A stretch of DNA of 64,000 bases, from positions 35,545 to 99,544 of the forward strand of contig JAFQUQ010000025.1 in NCBI GenBank assembly GCA_017408395.1. The letters are read 5' to 3'. The position numbers and the translations under genes were made by a program. The notes under the pieces are model-generated. The model searched no databases. It was not told where the DNA came from and was given only the letters and a program-made list of their open reading frames with translations. This DNA is from Oscillospiraceae bacterium. GTDB taxonomy: Bacteria; Bacillota; Clostridia; Oscillospirales; Ruminococcaceae. Below, in pieces: positions 1-8,200 of the stretch (positions within the stretch are counted from its first letter, which is position 1; every line of letters begins with the position of its first letter).

Positions 1-681
1 ACTATCTGGAAACAGATCTCCGAACGCTTCAAGGACTACGACAACAAGCTTATTTTTGAGGGAATAAACGAACCTCGTCTTAAAGGTACGGGGCTTGAAT
101 GGTATCTCAACACCAACGACCCTAAGGGCAAGGACTCTGCTGAATGTTTAAACAAGCACAACCAGCTTTTCGTTGATACCGTAAGAGCTTCGGGCGGCAA
201 CAACGGCGAAAGATACCTTATGATACCGGGCTACTGTGCTTCTCCGGACGGCGTTCTCACAGACCTTTTCACTATGCCGACGGATACCGTTGAAAACAGG
301 ATAATCCTCTCCGTTCACGCTTACACTCCTTATAATTTCGCACTTCAGGCAGGTGCAGAGGAAAACTGGAGCGTTGACGACAGCAACAGCACCTCCCCTA
401 TCACTCAGTTTATGGATAAGCTTTACGAAAAGTTTATCAGCAAGGGTGTGCCTATCGTAATCGGCGAATTCGGTGCACGCAACAAGACCGAAAACACACA
501 GGCAAGAACTGATTTTGCGGCTTATTACATCGCCGCTGCAAGAGCAAGAGGTATCACCTGCGTATGGTGGGACAACCACGCTTTCTACGGTCAGGGCGAA
601 AACTTCGGACTTTTCGACCGCAGAGCAATTTCCTGGAAATACCCCGACATCGTTTTAGCAATGATGGAATATGCGGAATAA
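1..681 (+). CDS. GH5 family endoglucanase (cellulase), 3' part only
   Basis: Glycoside hydrolase family 5, a clan GH-A TIM barrel that cleaves internal beta-1,4 bonds of cellulose or related glucans. The reading frame is open from base 1 to a TAA at 679-681, so the N-terminus, any signal peptide and any N-terminal module lie outside the window. The fragment contains FEGINEPR, the family acid/base motif (Glu in NEP), and further on VIGEFGA, which carries the nucleophile Glu, followed by WWDNHAFYGQG and FGLFDR, typical of bacterial GH5 enzymes. The protein ends about ten residues after the barrel, so no C-terminal dockerin or carbohydrate-binding module follows; one could only sit upstream. The structured repeat and hairpin downstream probably end its transcript. 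The family call is secure; substrate and subfamily are not. Confidence 0.93.
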   Translation, partial: TIWKQISERFKDYDNKLIFEGINEPRLKGTGLEWYLNTNDPKGKDSAECLNKHNQLFVDTVRASGGNNGERYLMIPGYCASPDGVLTDLFTMPTDTVENRIILSVHAYTPYNFALQAGAEENWSVDDSNSTSPITQFMDKLYEKFISKGVPIVIGEFGARNKTENTQARTDFAAYYIAAARARGITCVWWDNHAFYGQGENFGLFDRRAISWKYPDIVLAMMEYAE

Positions 682-713
682 GATTGAGCTGGTCCAGCTG
701 AGCACAGCTGGCG

Positions 714-944
714 AGGTCAAGGGCGAGGAGCCCTTGCGGGTTAAGGGCAGCGCCCTTTGCAAATCTGAACAAAACTAAAAAGAAAACCAAAGCGCAATTC
801 AGAACAATAAAGCAAAGATGAGTTTAATATTAATTCTCAACCCTCTTTATTGGTATGTTAATCTGAATTGCGCTTAAAATTTATCTTTTTTAAATCATCT
901 ATCCCTCAATACCCAAAGAAAACGATATGTTTTCTTTGGGTATT
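714..944. repeat. Structured intergenic repeat, copy 1
   Basis: This gap after the GH5 gene holds no gene but is highly structured. It has a hairpin with stem CAAGGGC/GCCCTTG (718-736), a hairpin AAGGGC/GCCCTT with loop AGC (743-757), a long-range 13-bp stem AAGCGCAATTCAG (790-802) with CTGAATTGCGCTT (863-875), and a final 16-bp hairpin (908-944). The same modules in the same order occur at 4941-5177, so this is a dispersed repeat. It has no ORF and no obvious transposase-type ends. It may be a structured RNA, a bidirectional terminator module or a MITE-like element. Confidence 0.75.
908..944. terminator. Long hairpin, probable bidirectional terminator
   Basis: Perfect 16-bp inverted repeat with arms AATACCCAAAGAAAAC (908-923) and its complement (929-944) around a 5-nt loop. 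It sits between the convergent GH5 gene and an ABC permease gene. There is no strong T-run directly after it, so termination is inferred from position and stem strength. A near-identical hairpin ends repeat copy 2 at 5139-5177. Confidence 0.6.
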
Positions 945-984
945 GACAGTCAAATTTAGATTACAGTTCCATACGACATAATAT

Positions 985-1710
985 TTACTTTCTTATCCTT
1001 AATCTGAACAGCAGGCAGGACAGCGCCGCACCAACTGCATTAATTGCAACAGCAATTCCGAAGCATATCAGACTCAGCATCTCAGGTGATTCTTCCAACA
1101 TATCAAAAATTTTATTCGCAAGAGCAGTAGGGTCAGGCTCAAAAATTGTTACGTATCCTCCAAACACTACTACAATCACTATCATCACAATAAAGCTTAC
1201 TATGGTTTCCTTTGCCGTGCCCACAGCATAATTTATTGTAAGACTTGTTACGCTTATTGTGGAGCAGAATATCAGAAGAAGCATAATTATTAAAACAAGG
1301 ACAGGCGTTTCAATCGTTGCAGTGGGAATATTAACATCCCACAAATTAAACAGATTTAACTTTATGTACAGGTCAAGCTTCATTGACAAAGCCAAAGCAA
1401 GAACGCTTACCAGAGTGCAGAATGTGATATTTGCAAAATTTGCAACGAAGCGTCCTATTACCGCATTGCTCATCTTTGCAGGCAGGAAGCCATAAAGATT
1501 GTAAAGATTACATTTTTCATCCATACCGAACAGCGGAAGAATATTGTATATGCCTATTATTGGAATTATCACAACTCCCAGAAACGGAATCAGTATAAAA
1601 GTTATAACCAGAAAAATTCCGCAGATTATTCCTATAACCCTTAAATTTTTCGCTTCAATATTCATAAAGTCGCATTTTGCAAAGCTAAAAATTTCTTTTA
1701 AATCTCTCAT
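985..1710 (-). CDS. ABC-2 type membrane protein
   Basis: Hydrophobic protein of about 241 residues with about six predicted membrane segments, of the ABC2_membrane_5-like type that pairs with YtrA-regulated ATPases. It starts with a cytoplasmic stretch (MRDLKEIFSFAKCDF), then a strong membrane pair near residues 25-65. The signature GFLPAKMSNAVIGRFVANF resembles its upstream paralogue (GFFPAKRSNAVYGRFLLTF), so the two permeases arose by duplication. I chose ATG at 1710 over an upstream GTG at 1722 because GAGGTG lies just before it and the GTG would sit inside that ribosome binding site. Last gene of a four-gene operon. The transported substrate is unknown; related systems are linked to antibiotic or cell-envelope stress. 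Confidence 0.85.
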   Translation of the reverse strand: MRDLKEIFSFAKCDFMNIEAKNLRVIGIICGIFLVITFILIPFLGVVIIPIIGIYNILPLFGMDEKCNLYNLYGFLPAKMSNAVIGRFVANFANITFCTLVSVLALALSMKLDLYIKLNLFNLWDVNIPTATIETPVLVLIIMLLLIFCSTISVTSLTINYAVGTAKETIVSFIVMIVIVVVFGGYVTIFEPDPTALANKIFDMLEESPEMLSLICFGIAVAINAVGAALSCLLFRLRIRK

Positions 1711-1718
1711 ACCGCACC

Positions 1719-2441
1719 TCACTTGTAAATTCTCTTGATAAACAAACGGCTCGCAATAATTGCATACGGAATATTTACAAGTGCACCTGCCGCAAAGCAG
1801 ATTACGCTTACAAGGGTCTGATTTTCAAGCACATCAATTGCAAATTCAATCGTATCCATTAAGCTTATATCCGCAATTTTAACCACCGCAAATCCAACTG
1901 CCGCTACAATACCCATCACAGCAAAGGAGTATGCAATTTCCTTTTCGGGAGCTACCGCATAATACAGGGTCAGCGAAGTTACATTCAGCACATTTGCAAA
2001 GAGAAATACAGCCGCCGCAATAAACATATCGGTTACTTCCGGAAACTGTGCCAATACTGCTTTTGCCTGCTCAGGCAAATTTTCCAGGGATAAATCCACC
2101 ATCCCCGCATTTGCCGACCTTGCAATATTTGTCATAACAAACGCAATCACAAGCAGAACAATCGTTGCTGCAAAAGTCAGCAGAAATCTTCCGTATACCG
2201 CATTGCTTCTTTTTGCAGGAAAAAATCCAAGCTGACAATAACCGCTTTCCTCCTCCATTGCAAAAAGCGCATTGAATACGGCAGGAGCCGCTATTAATAT
2301 AGAAAACGCCATCTCAGGAATAGAAATCAACGCCATCATGCCGAACATCATAAACACAATAACCATACCCAGGGTATTGGTTGATTTTAAATTGATAAAA
2401 TCGTATTTTGCATAGGCTATGCATTCTTTAATATTCTTCAT
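1719..2441 (-). CDS. ABC-2 type membrane protein, paralogue
   Basis: Second permease of the operon, about 240 residues with about six membrane segments; it aligns along its whole length with the following gene product, including the shared FPAK.SNAV.GRF motif. ATG at 2441 is preferred because AAGGAAGG stands just upstream; it begins one base after the ATPase stop codon, implying translational coupling. Its own TGA overlaps the ribosome binding site of the next gene. With the ATPase it would form a heterodimeric exporter or an integral-membrane signalling unit. Substrate cannot be told from sequence. Confidence 0.85.
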   Translation of the reverse strand: MKNIKECIAYAKYDFINLKSTNTLGMVIVFMMFGMMALISIPEMAFSILIAAPAVFNALFAMEEESGYCQLGFFPAKRSNAVYGRFLLTFAATIVLLVIAFVMTNIARSANAGMVDLSLENLPEQAKAVLAQFPEVTDMFIAAAVFLFANVLNVTSLTLYYAVAPEKEIAYSFAVMGIVAAVGFAVVKIADISLMDTIEFAIDVLENQTLVSVICFAAGALVNIPYAIIASRLFIKRIYK

Positions 2442-2442
2442 A

Positions 2443-3294
2443 TTAACCTTCCTTTGCAATATATACCATTATTTCATCAATGGAAGCCTTTTCAACAACC
2501 ACGCTGTCAGGCAGCAGGTCAGTATATTCTGCTTTATAAAGTGACTCAAAACCATTGCGGTAGTTATGGAAACCGATGGTGTGCTTTTTTATCTCCTCGT
2601 TGATGTCAGCGGCGTCACCCTTGATGACAACGTATTTTTCCATTATCTCGTCCTTTTCGCCTGTTTCGTAAATCTTACCGTTGTAAAGTATGGTAAGGTA
2701 ATCCGCAACACGCTCAATATCCGCTGTGATATGTGTGGAGAATAAAATGCTGTGCTCGCCGTCCTCGATGATTTCGCCGAAAATATCCAGCAGTTCATCT
2801 CTTGCAACAGGGTCAAGTCCGCTTGTAGGCTCGTCAAGGATAAGCAGCTTTGCGTCGTGAGCAAGGGCCGCCGCAATCATAAGCTTCATTTTCATACCCT
2901 TGGAAAAATCGCCGCACTTTTTATTATAAGGCAGTTTAAATCTTTCTATGTAGCTCTTGAAAACCTCGCTGTTCCAGTTGTCGTAGAACATTTTAAGCTG
3001 AGCCTCAATGCTTTTGATTTTAAGATGACGGGTAAAATAAAGCTCGTCAAGGACTACGCCTACATCCTGCTTGATTTCACGCTCGTATTTTATGTTGTCC
3101 TTACCGAAGATGGTGATTTCACCGCTGTTTATTTTTATCATATTTAAAATTGAACGGATAGTCGTTGTCTTGCCTGCACCGTTCTGTCCCGCAAAGCCCA
3201 TAATATAGCCCTTTGGAAGATTAAACGAAACATCTTTAAGCTCAAAGCCGCTGTAAATTTTGCAGAGATTTTTTATAACAATTGCATTTTCCAT
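2443..3294 (-). CDS. ABC transporter ATP-binding protein
   Basis: Cytoplasmic ATPase of 283 residues driving the two adjacent ABC-2 permeases. Visible motifs are Walker A GQNGAGKTTT (about 36-45), the signature region DFSKGMKMKLM, Walker B with D-loop LLILDEPTSGLDP, and the H-loop region LFSTHI. The C-terminal 60 residues after the nucleotide-binding domain form the variable tail typical of export-type ATPases of the CcmA/YtrB kind. Start ATG at 3294 lies 21 bases after the regulator stop codon. Confidence 0.93.
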   Translation of the reverse strand: MENAIVIKNLCKIYSGFELKDVSFNLPKGYIMGFAGQNGAGKTTTIRSILNMIKINSGEITIFGKDNIKYEREIKQDVGVVLDELYFTRHLKIKSIEAQLKMFYDNWNSEVFKSYIERFKLPYNKKCGDFSKGMKMKLMIAAALAHDAKLLILDEPTSGLDPVARDELLDIFGEIIEDGEHSILFSTHITADIERVADYLTILYNGKIYETGEKDEIMEKYVVIKGDAADINEEIKKHTIGFHNYRNGFESLYKAEYTDLLPDSVVVEKASIDEIMVYIAKEG

Positions 3295-3315
3295 AGCCTG
3301 TGTCCTTTCATACGG

Positions 3316-3702
3316 TTATTCGCTGTCGGAAATCTCCTTCAGCACGGTTTCAAGAGCCGTCTTTATCTCTTCATCGGACAGACCTGCGTTTCTGCCGTTT
3401 ACGACAGCCGCTTCAAGTCCGTTTTCCATTTCGCAGATAAGTCTTTCCCTGAGCAGCTCATTGGTCTTTGACGCAACAAAATACCCCTTTCCCGAAACGG
3501 ATACGATAAAGCCTTCCTCCATAAGGTCGTTGTACGCTCTTGTGGTGGTAATTACGCTGATTTTAAGATCCTTTGCAAGCTGACGGATGGAAGGAAGCTG
3601 TTCATTTTCCTTTGCTTTTCCGTCAAGGATCTGTTCCCTTATCTGCTCCTTGATCTGTTCATAGATGGGAGCGTCGGATTTGTTTTTAATTACAATGTTC
3701 AT
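3316..3702 (-). CDS. GntR family regulator, YtrA subfamily
   Basis: A 128-residue regulator with an N-terminal winged helix (about 10-75; YEQIKEQIREQILDG, LPSIRQLAKDLKISVITTTRAY, GFIVSVSGKGYFV) and only a short helical dimerisation tail, the hallmark of the YtrA subfamily. These proteins repress the ABC transporter operon in which they are encoded. Here it is the first gene of the operon, with GTATA/TATAC inverted repeats at its promoter (3839-3897) that fit the known YtrA-type operator form. The inducing signal is unknown; in relatives it is often a cell-wall-active compound. Confidence 0.92.
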   Translation of the reverse strand: MNIVIKNKSDAPIYEQIKEQIREQILDGKAKENEQLPSIRQLAKDLKISVITTTRAYNDLMEEGFIVSVSGKGYFVASKTNELLRERLICEMENGLEAAVVNGRNAGLSDEEIKTALETVLKEISDSE

Positions 3703-3725
3703 AGGTATACCTTTCTTTTAGGAAT

Positions 3726-3826
3726 CGCTGATTAATGCGAAGCAATCGTTTCGTTGTTTTTTCACAACGCTCGAACATACGTTACTGAAAGTGTTGCGAA
3801 AAACGGCAGAAACGATTTAATCAGCG
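3726..3826. repeat. 101-bp imperfect palindrome in the regulator leader
   Basis: Terminal arms CGCTGATTAA (3726-3735) and TTAATCAGCG (3817-3826) are perfectly complementary, as are inner arms AATCGTTTC (3744-3752) and GAAACGATT (3809-3817); weaker pairing continues inside. It lies between the predicted promoter (3880-3908) and the start codon (3702), so it should be transcribed as a long hairpin in the mRNA leader. It could be a MITE-like insertion or a leader regulatory element. Confidence 0.6.
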
Positions 3827-3838
3827 TTTACTTAGACA

Positions 3839-3897
3839 GTATATGTGCACCGTTATACTGTTATTATCTCGATATATACAGTATAACGCATATATAC
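3839..3897. promoter_or_regulatory. Candidate YtrA-type operators
   Basis: Two inverted repeats with arms GTATA and TATAC: 3839-3843/3854-3858 (10-bp spacer) and 3881-3885/3893-3897 (7-bp spacer). The second overlaps the -10 box of the leftward promoter and its spacer, the first lies just downstream. The position fits autorepression by the GntR protein. Confidence 0.55.
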
Positions 3898-3908
3898 ACT
3901 CTTGTCAA
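3880..3908 (-). promoter_or_regulatory. Sigma-A promoter of the GntR-ABC operon
   Basis: On the minus strand TTGACA (3908-3903) and TATACT (3885-3880) are separated by 17 bp, a near-consensus vegetative promoter. The leader to the start codon would be about 170 nt and includes the large palindrome. Confidence 0.75.
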
Positions 3909-3927
3909 TAGCTTTTTCAAATTTTTC

Positions 3928-3955
3928 TTGACACATTTTCCATTTATGCTATAAT
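3928..3955 (+). promoter_or_regulatory. Sigma-A promoter of the hydrolase gene
   Basis: TTGACA (3928-3933) and TATAAT (3950-3955) with a 16-bp spacer, about 36 bp ahead of the hydrolase start codon and back to back with the leftward operon promoter. Confidence 0.75.
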
Positions 3956-3990
3956 CAGATTAAACTATTTTAAAAGGAGAGGTGTTTTTT

Positions 3991-4905
3991 ATGGCTCTGC
4001 CTGATTTTAAGCAGATTTCTCAGGATAAAAATGCGGTTCCCGAATGGGCAAAATTCCTTAAGGAAAATGAATTTATAAGCTATTCCACAACCTACACAAG
4101 CAAAATTTACTTTGAACTTTTTGACGAGTATATACACCCCTGCGCCGATACGGGTGACATTAAATATTACGTTTACGACCCTGTAAAGCACGGTGCTGAC
4201 CCTGAGGGAAAATACCCTGTCCTTATGTGGCTTCACGGCGCAAGCAATTCTCTTATGGGAGAAGGCTGCATAATGTGCTGCGGTGCGGAACAGTACGCTT
4301 CACCAAAGTATCAGCAGGCTATGGGCGGTGCTTACATAATCGTACCACTTGCGAACGAAAAGCGCCTTGAAAACGGATATATAGAGGGCACCTGGTCCCC
4401 TGCCCACTCAAAGCCGATAAAGGAAATTTACGATAAGGTTTGTGCTGACAATGCCACAAACATCAGCAAAAAGTTTGTTATGGGAGCTTCGTCGGGGGGA
4501 TATTTCACCTGGCAGCTTTTAGAAGATTACATAGGCTATTTTGACGGTGCTATCCCGATTTCATCAGGGTATATGCCGTCCTATGACGCTCTCGATAAAA
4601 TTTCCGACAGCGGCGTAAGCCTGCTTATTGCCCACGGCAGACACGACGAAATGGCTGTGTTTGAGGAATGTATCACTCCTCATCTTGAAAAGCTTTCACA
4701 GCTCAAAAACTGCATCTGCTTTTTCCCTGAATGGGTCTACAACGGTGACGGCGGTGTTTCCTCCGTTTTCTACGGCTTTGAAATGGGTCAGCACTGTATG
4801 ATAAACTGGGTGCAGAACAATCTTATGTTTGACAACGGTACGCCTGCCGACGAAAGACTGCCCGACGGCGTTACTGGATGGATAAAGGATATTTGCAAAC
4901 GCTGA
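3991..4905 (+). CDS. Alpha/beta hydrolase, esterase-like
   Basis: A 304-residue protein with an alpha/beta hydrolase pattern: oxyanion-region LMWLHGASNSLMG, nucleophile elbow GASSGG (Ser in FVMGASSGGYF), a likely acid region in LLIAHGRHDEMAVF, and a C-terminal His in GQHCMINW. It resembles putative esterases of the PHB-depolymerase/feruloyl-esterase type. No signal peptide is visible, so it is probably cytoplasmic. ATG at 3991 is preferred over a GTG at 3982 because AGGAGAGG lies 8 nt before the ATG. It stands alone between its own promoter and repeat copy 2. A role in removing acyl groups from imported plant oligosaccharides is plausible but only inferred. Confidence 0.8.
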   Translation: MALPDFKQISQDKNAVPEWAKFLKENEFISYSTTYTSKIYFELFDEYIHPCADTGDIKYYVYDPVKHGADPEGKYPVLMWLHGASNSLMGEGCIMCCGAEQYASPKYQQAMGGAYIIVPLANEKRLENGYIEGTWSPAHSKPIKEIYDKVCADNATNISKKFVMGASSGGYFTWQLLEDYIGYFDGAIPISSGYMPSYDALDKISDSGVSLLIAHGRHDEMAVFEECITPHLEKLSQLKNCICFFPEWVYNGDGGVSSVFYGFEMGQHCMINWVQNNLMFDNGTPADERLPDGVTGWIKDICKR

Positions 4906-4940
4906 AGTTTTAGGTCAAGACTTTTTCAAAATGGCTTGAA

Positions 4941-5177
4941 AGCAAACTGCGTTTGCTTGGGTCAAAGGGGCAGCGCCCCCACAGGTTAAGGGCAGAGCCC
5001 TTAGCAATTCTAAGCAAAACAAAGCCGCAATTCAGAACAATAATGTAAAGATAAGTAAATTTTCGTTTTTTACTATCTTGAAAAAGCATTTTAATCTGAA
5101 TAGCGGCTATATTTTCTGATTTAAAGCCATTTAAATCTCATTACCCAAAGAAAACATAAAGTTTTCTTTGGGTAATG
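4941..5177. repeat. Structured intergenic repeat, copy 2
   Basis: The 372-bp gap between the hydrolase gene and the convergent GH2 gene contains no gene but a second copy of the element seen at 714-944. Modules: hairpin AGCAAAC/GTTTGCT (4941-4957), hairpin GGGGC/GCCCC with loop AGC (4967-4979), hairpin AAGGGC/GCCCTT (4988-5002), long-range stem AGCCGCAATTCAG (5023-5035) with CTGAATAGCGGCT (5096-5108), and the terminal hairpin (5139-5177). Relative to copy 1 the long-range stem has changed on both sides while keeping pairing. Confidence 0.75.
5139..5177. terminator. Long hairpin, probable bidirectional terminator
   Basis: Perfect 17-bp inverted repeat around ACCCAAAGAAAAC with loop ATAAA, between two convergent genes. 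Sequence nearly identical to the hairpin at 908-944, with compensating changes at the stem base. Confidence 0.6.
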
Positions 5178-5277
5178 ACGGATAAATTTTGATTACAATC
5201 AATGTAAATCATTTAATAAGCACTGAAAAAAATGGTGTTGCAGAACTTTTAATTATGTTCATACAACACCGTTTTAT

Positions 5278-8200
5278 TTATTCTAATGAATTGAATTTAA
5301 AGCTTGCAAAGTCAAAATCGCATCCCGGCAGGAATTCAAATCTTACCTTGTTCATACCTGTACGGTTACAAAGTTCAAATGTGATTTCCGTATAATCATC
5401 TGTGTGCGGGAATTCGAGAATTTCTCGCTGTACTCCGTTTTCACCTTCAAGCTTGAGATGTATGGAGTCATTTGCATTGTGAGTACGTCCGCATACGGTC
5501 ACGCTCTTTACTCCCCTTGCAAAATCAAATCCGTCAAACTCCATAAATACGTTGTTTCCGATGTGTTCTATAACATCTCCGCTCACATTGAAGGTATCAC
5601 CGTGAATGTGGGAATTGTCAGCCGCACTTATCACAGAATAAGCTGCATCGGGTGCTTCAAAGATAAATCCGCCGAAGTAAATCCTTCTGTCGTTTTCTTC
5701 AAATTCAAAACAGATGTCGTTTATGCCCTTAAGCTTTTTGTCCAGGGTAAACGTATTTGAAATGTAGGTCTGCCAGATGAAATCAGCCTGATATGTAAAC
5801 TCACCAAGCTTTTCTGCACCCTCTTCCCACGGCATACCCTTCCATAAAGCAAAGTCAACAGGGTCATTGTTATGCCACACGATAAGCGGAAGCGTAAACT
5901 TATCCGTACCTGCAACACCGAAGTCAACCTTACGATAACCGATACAGTTTCTGCCCTCAGGCTGTACGCTTACACCGCCGTTTGCAACCTCGTTCAATTT
6001 TTCCTTGCTTACGCTGTAAAGACTGCCCTTTACAAGCTCGCTGTACGGGTCAACGATTGCACTGCCTATGCCGCTGATGTCCATTTCAATTTCGGAAATG
6101 ACCTCAGGGGCAGGCTTGCCGTTTCTGCTGAAGCAGCGCAGACGGAATTCACCATCGCCGTATGTGTTTACGATAACGCTTTCACCGTCAGCGGAAACGT
6201 CAGCAATGTTGGTCTTTACGCCTGTTTCGGTAACAGCCGCCCATTCAATTCCGTGAGTTGCGTTTTCGGGGTAAACCTTTGCTGTGACCTTTGCTGTACG
6301 CACATCAGCGTTAAAATGCTGTGTTTCCGTCTTAAGCTCAATTTTACGAACAGGAATTTCGTTGTTTTCGGGAAGAACGGTATTCGCTTCAAACGCGTCC
6401 GCTGTGCCGTTTACAAACTCTGCTTCAACTGCTTCAAGTTTAAGCACAGCGTCGGGCAGTCCTGCGGATTTTACAGTTACTTCAATTTCACCTGCGATAT
6501 TCTTCGCCTTGATAATTGCGGCAAGTTTACCGCCGAAAAGCTTCTTTGAACTGCACTTGTACTCGTCGTAATCTGTGCTGTCGCCGCTGTCAAGGGCAAC
6601 AAGCCGTGCCGCACCGTTTACGTAAACATTCACTCTGTTACGGGCGTTTGCGACAAAAGTACCGTCCTTGTCAAATGCGGAAATATCAACGTAAATCAGG
6701 TCTGCGCCGTCTGCTTTGAGCTGTGTTTTGTCGGGTATAAGACGCAGTTCCGCAGTATCGCCGAATGAACGGGTGTAATCCTCTGCGGTGATGTTGCCGT
6801 CCTTATCGTAAGCAACCGCTTTAAGCTCGCCCTTTTCGTATGGAAGCTGCCAGTCGGCGCTGTAAATACCCTCGATCGCCTTCTTTCCGAGGGATTTTCC
6901 GTTGAAGAAAAGCTCGGCAAAAGGCTGGTTTGTGTAAACCATAACGTCAATAAGCTGACCCTCGTTAAAGTCCCAGTAAGGCATAAGATGAAGCACAATC
7001 TCGTCTGTCCACGCTGCTTTATAAAGATAGTAGCTGTCCTTTTCAAAGCCTGCGGTATCAATCTGACCGTAGTAAGCATTTTTTGTGGAATACGGGCTTG
7101 GCTCGCCAATATAATCAGCACCTGTCCAGATAAACTGGCCTGCGCTGAATGGTGTGTCCCTGTCTGCTATGATAGAGGTCTGGGCGGTTCTTTCGCCCAC
7201 ACCTGCACGGCAGTTTTCAAGGGAAGAACACTGGAGATCGTCGTGAGTAATGTATGCAGCGGATTTCGGGAAGTGGTAAACACTGCGGCTCTGTACTCTT
7301 GCGGCAGTTTCGCTTCCGTAAATACACCAGTGGGGGTACTTTTTATGGTGCTCCTCGTAAATGTGCTCGGTGTAGTTATAACCTGACAGCTCAACTTCCT
7401 CGGCGCATTTCTGTGCACCCTCCCAAGGAATATAGTTTGAGCCGATGGTTGTGTATGCGTTATGGTTAAAGTCGTACTTTCTTACTTCATCACGGAGCAT
7501 TCTGGTTATCTCGACACCTCTCGGTGAAGCGTGAGTATCGTAAATTTCGTTACCGATGCTCCACATTATAACCGACGGATGGTTTCTGTCTCTGCACACC
7601 CAGCTTTCAACGTCCTTTTTATACCAGTCATTGAAAAATCTTGCGTAGTCGTAGTCCGTCTTTTTAAGCTCCCACATATCAAAAGCTTCGTTATCAACAA
7701 GAATACCCATTTCGTCGCAAAGCTCCATAAACTCAACGGCAGGCATATTATGGGACGTTCTTACAGCATTCGCTCCCATTCCCTTCATTTTAACAAGCTG
7801 GCGTCTGATTGCTTCCTTATTTACAGCCGCACCAAGACCGCCTAAGTCGTGATGCAGGCACACACCGTTCAGTTTAACGTGACGACCGTTTAAAATCATA
7901 CCCTCGTCAGGGCTGAATTTTACGTCTCTGAAGCCGACCTTACAGCAATAACTATCATTTACCGTGCCATTCTTCACAAGCTCCGCTTCCAATGTATAAA
8001 GGTACGGGCTGTCAATGTCCCAGATTTCGGGCGTTTCAATGGTAAACTTATGCTCTTCATTGCATACACTTTCAGCTTCATAAACAACGCTTTCATCTGC
8101 ATTTTTTAAGCGATAAAAAATTTTGCACCCGTCAGCCTTTTCCGCAATCGAATTGATTTTTACGTCCCAAACATCATTCTTCTTTTCTGCTGAAAAATAA

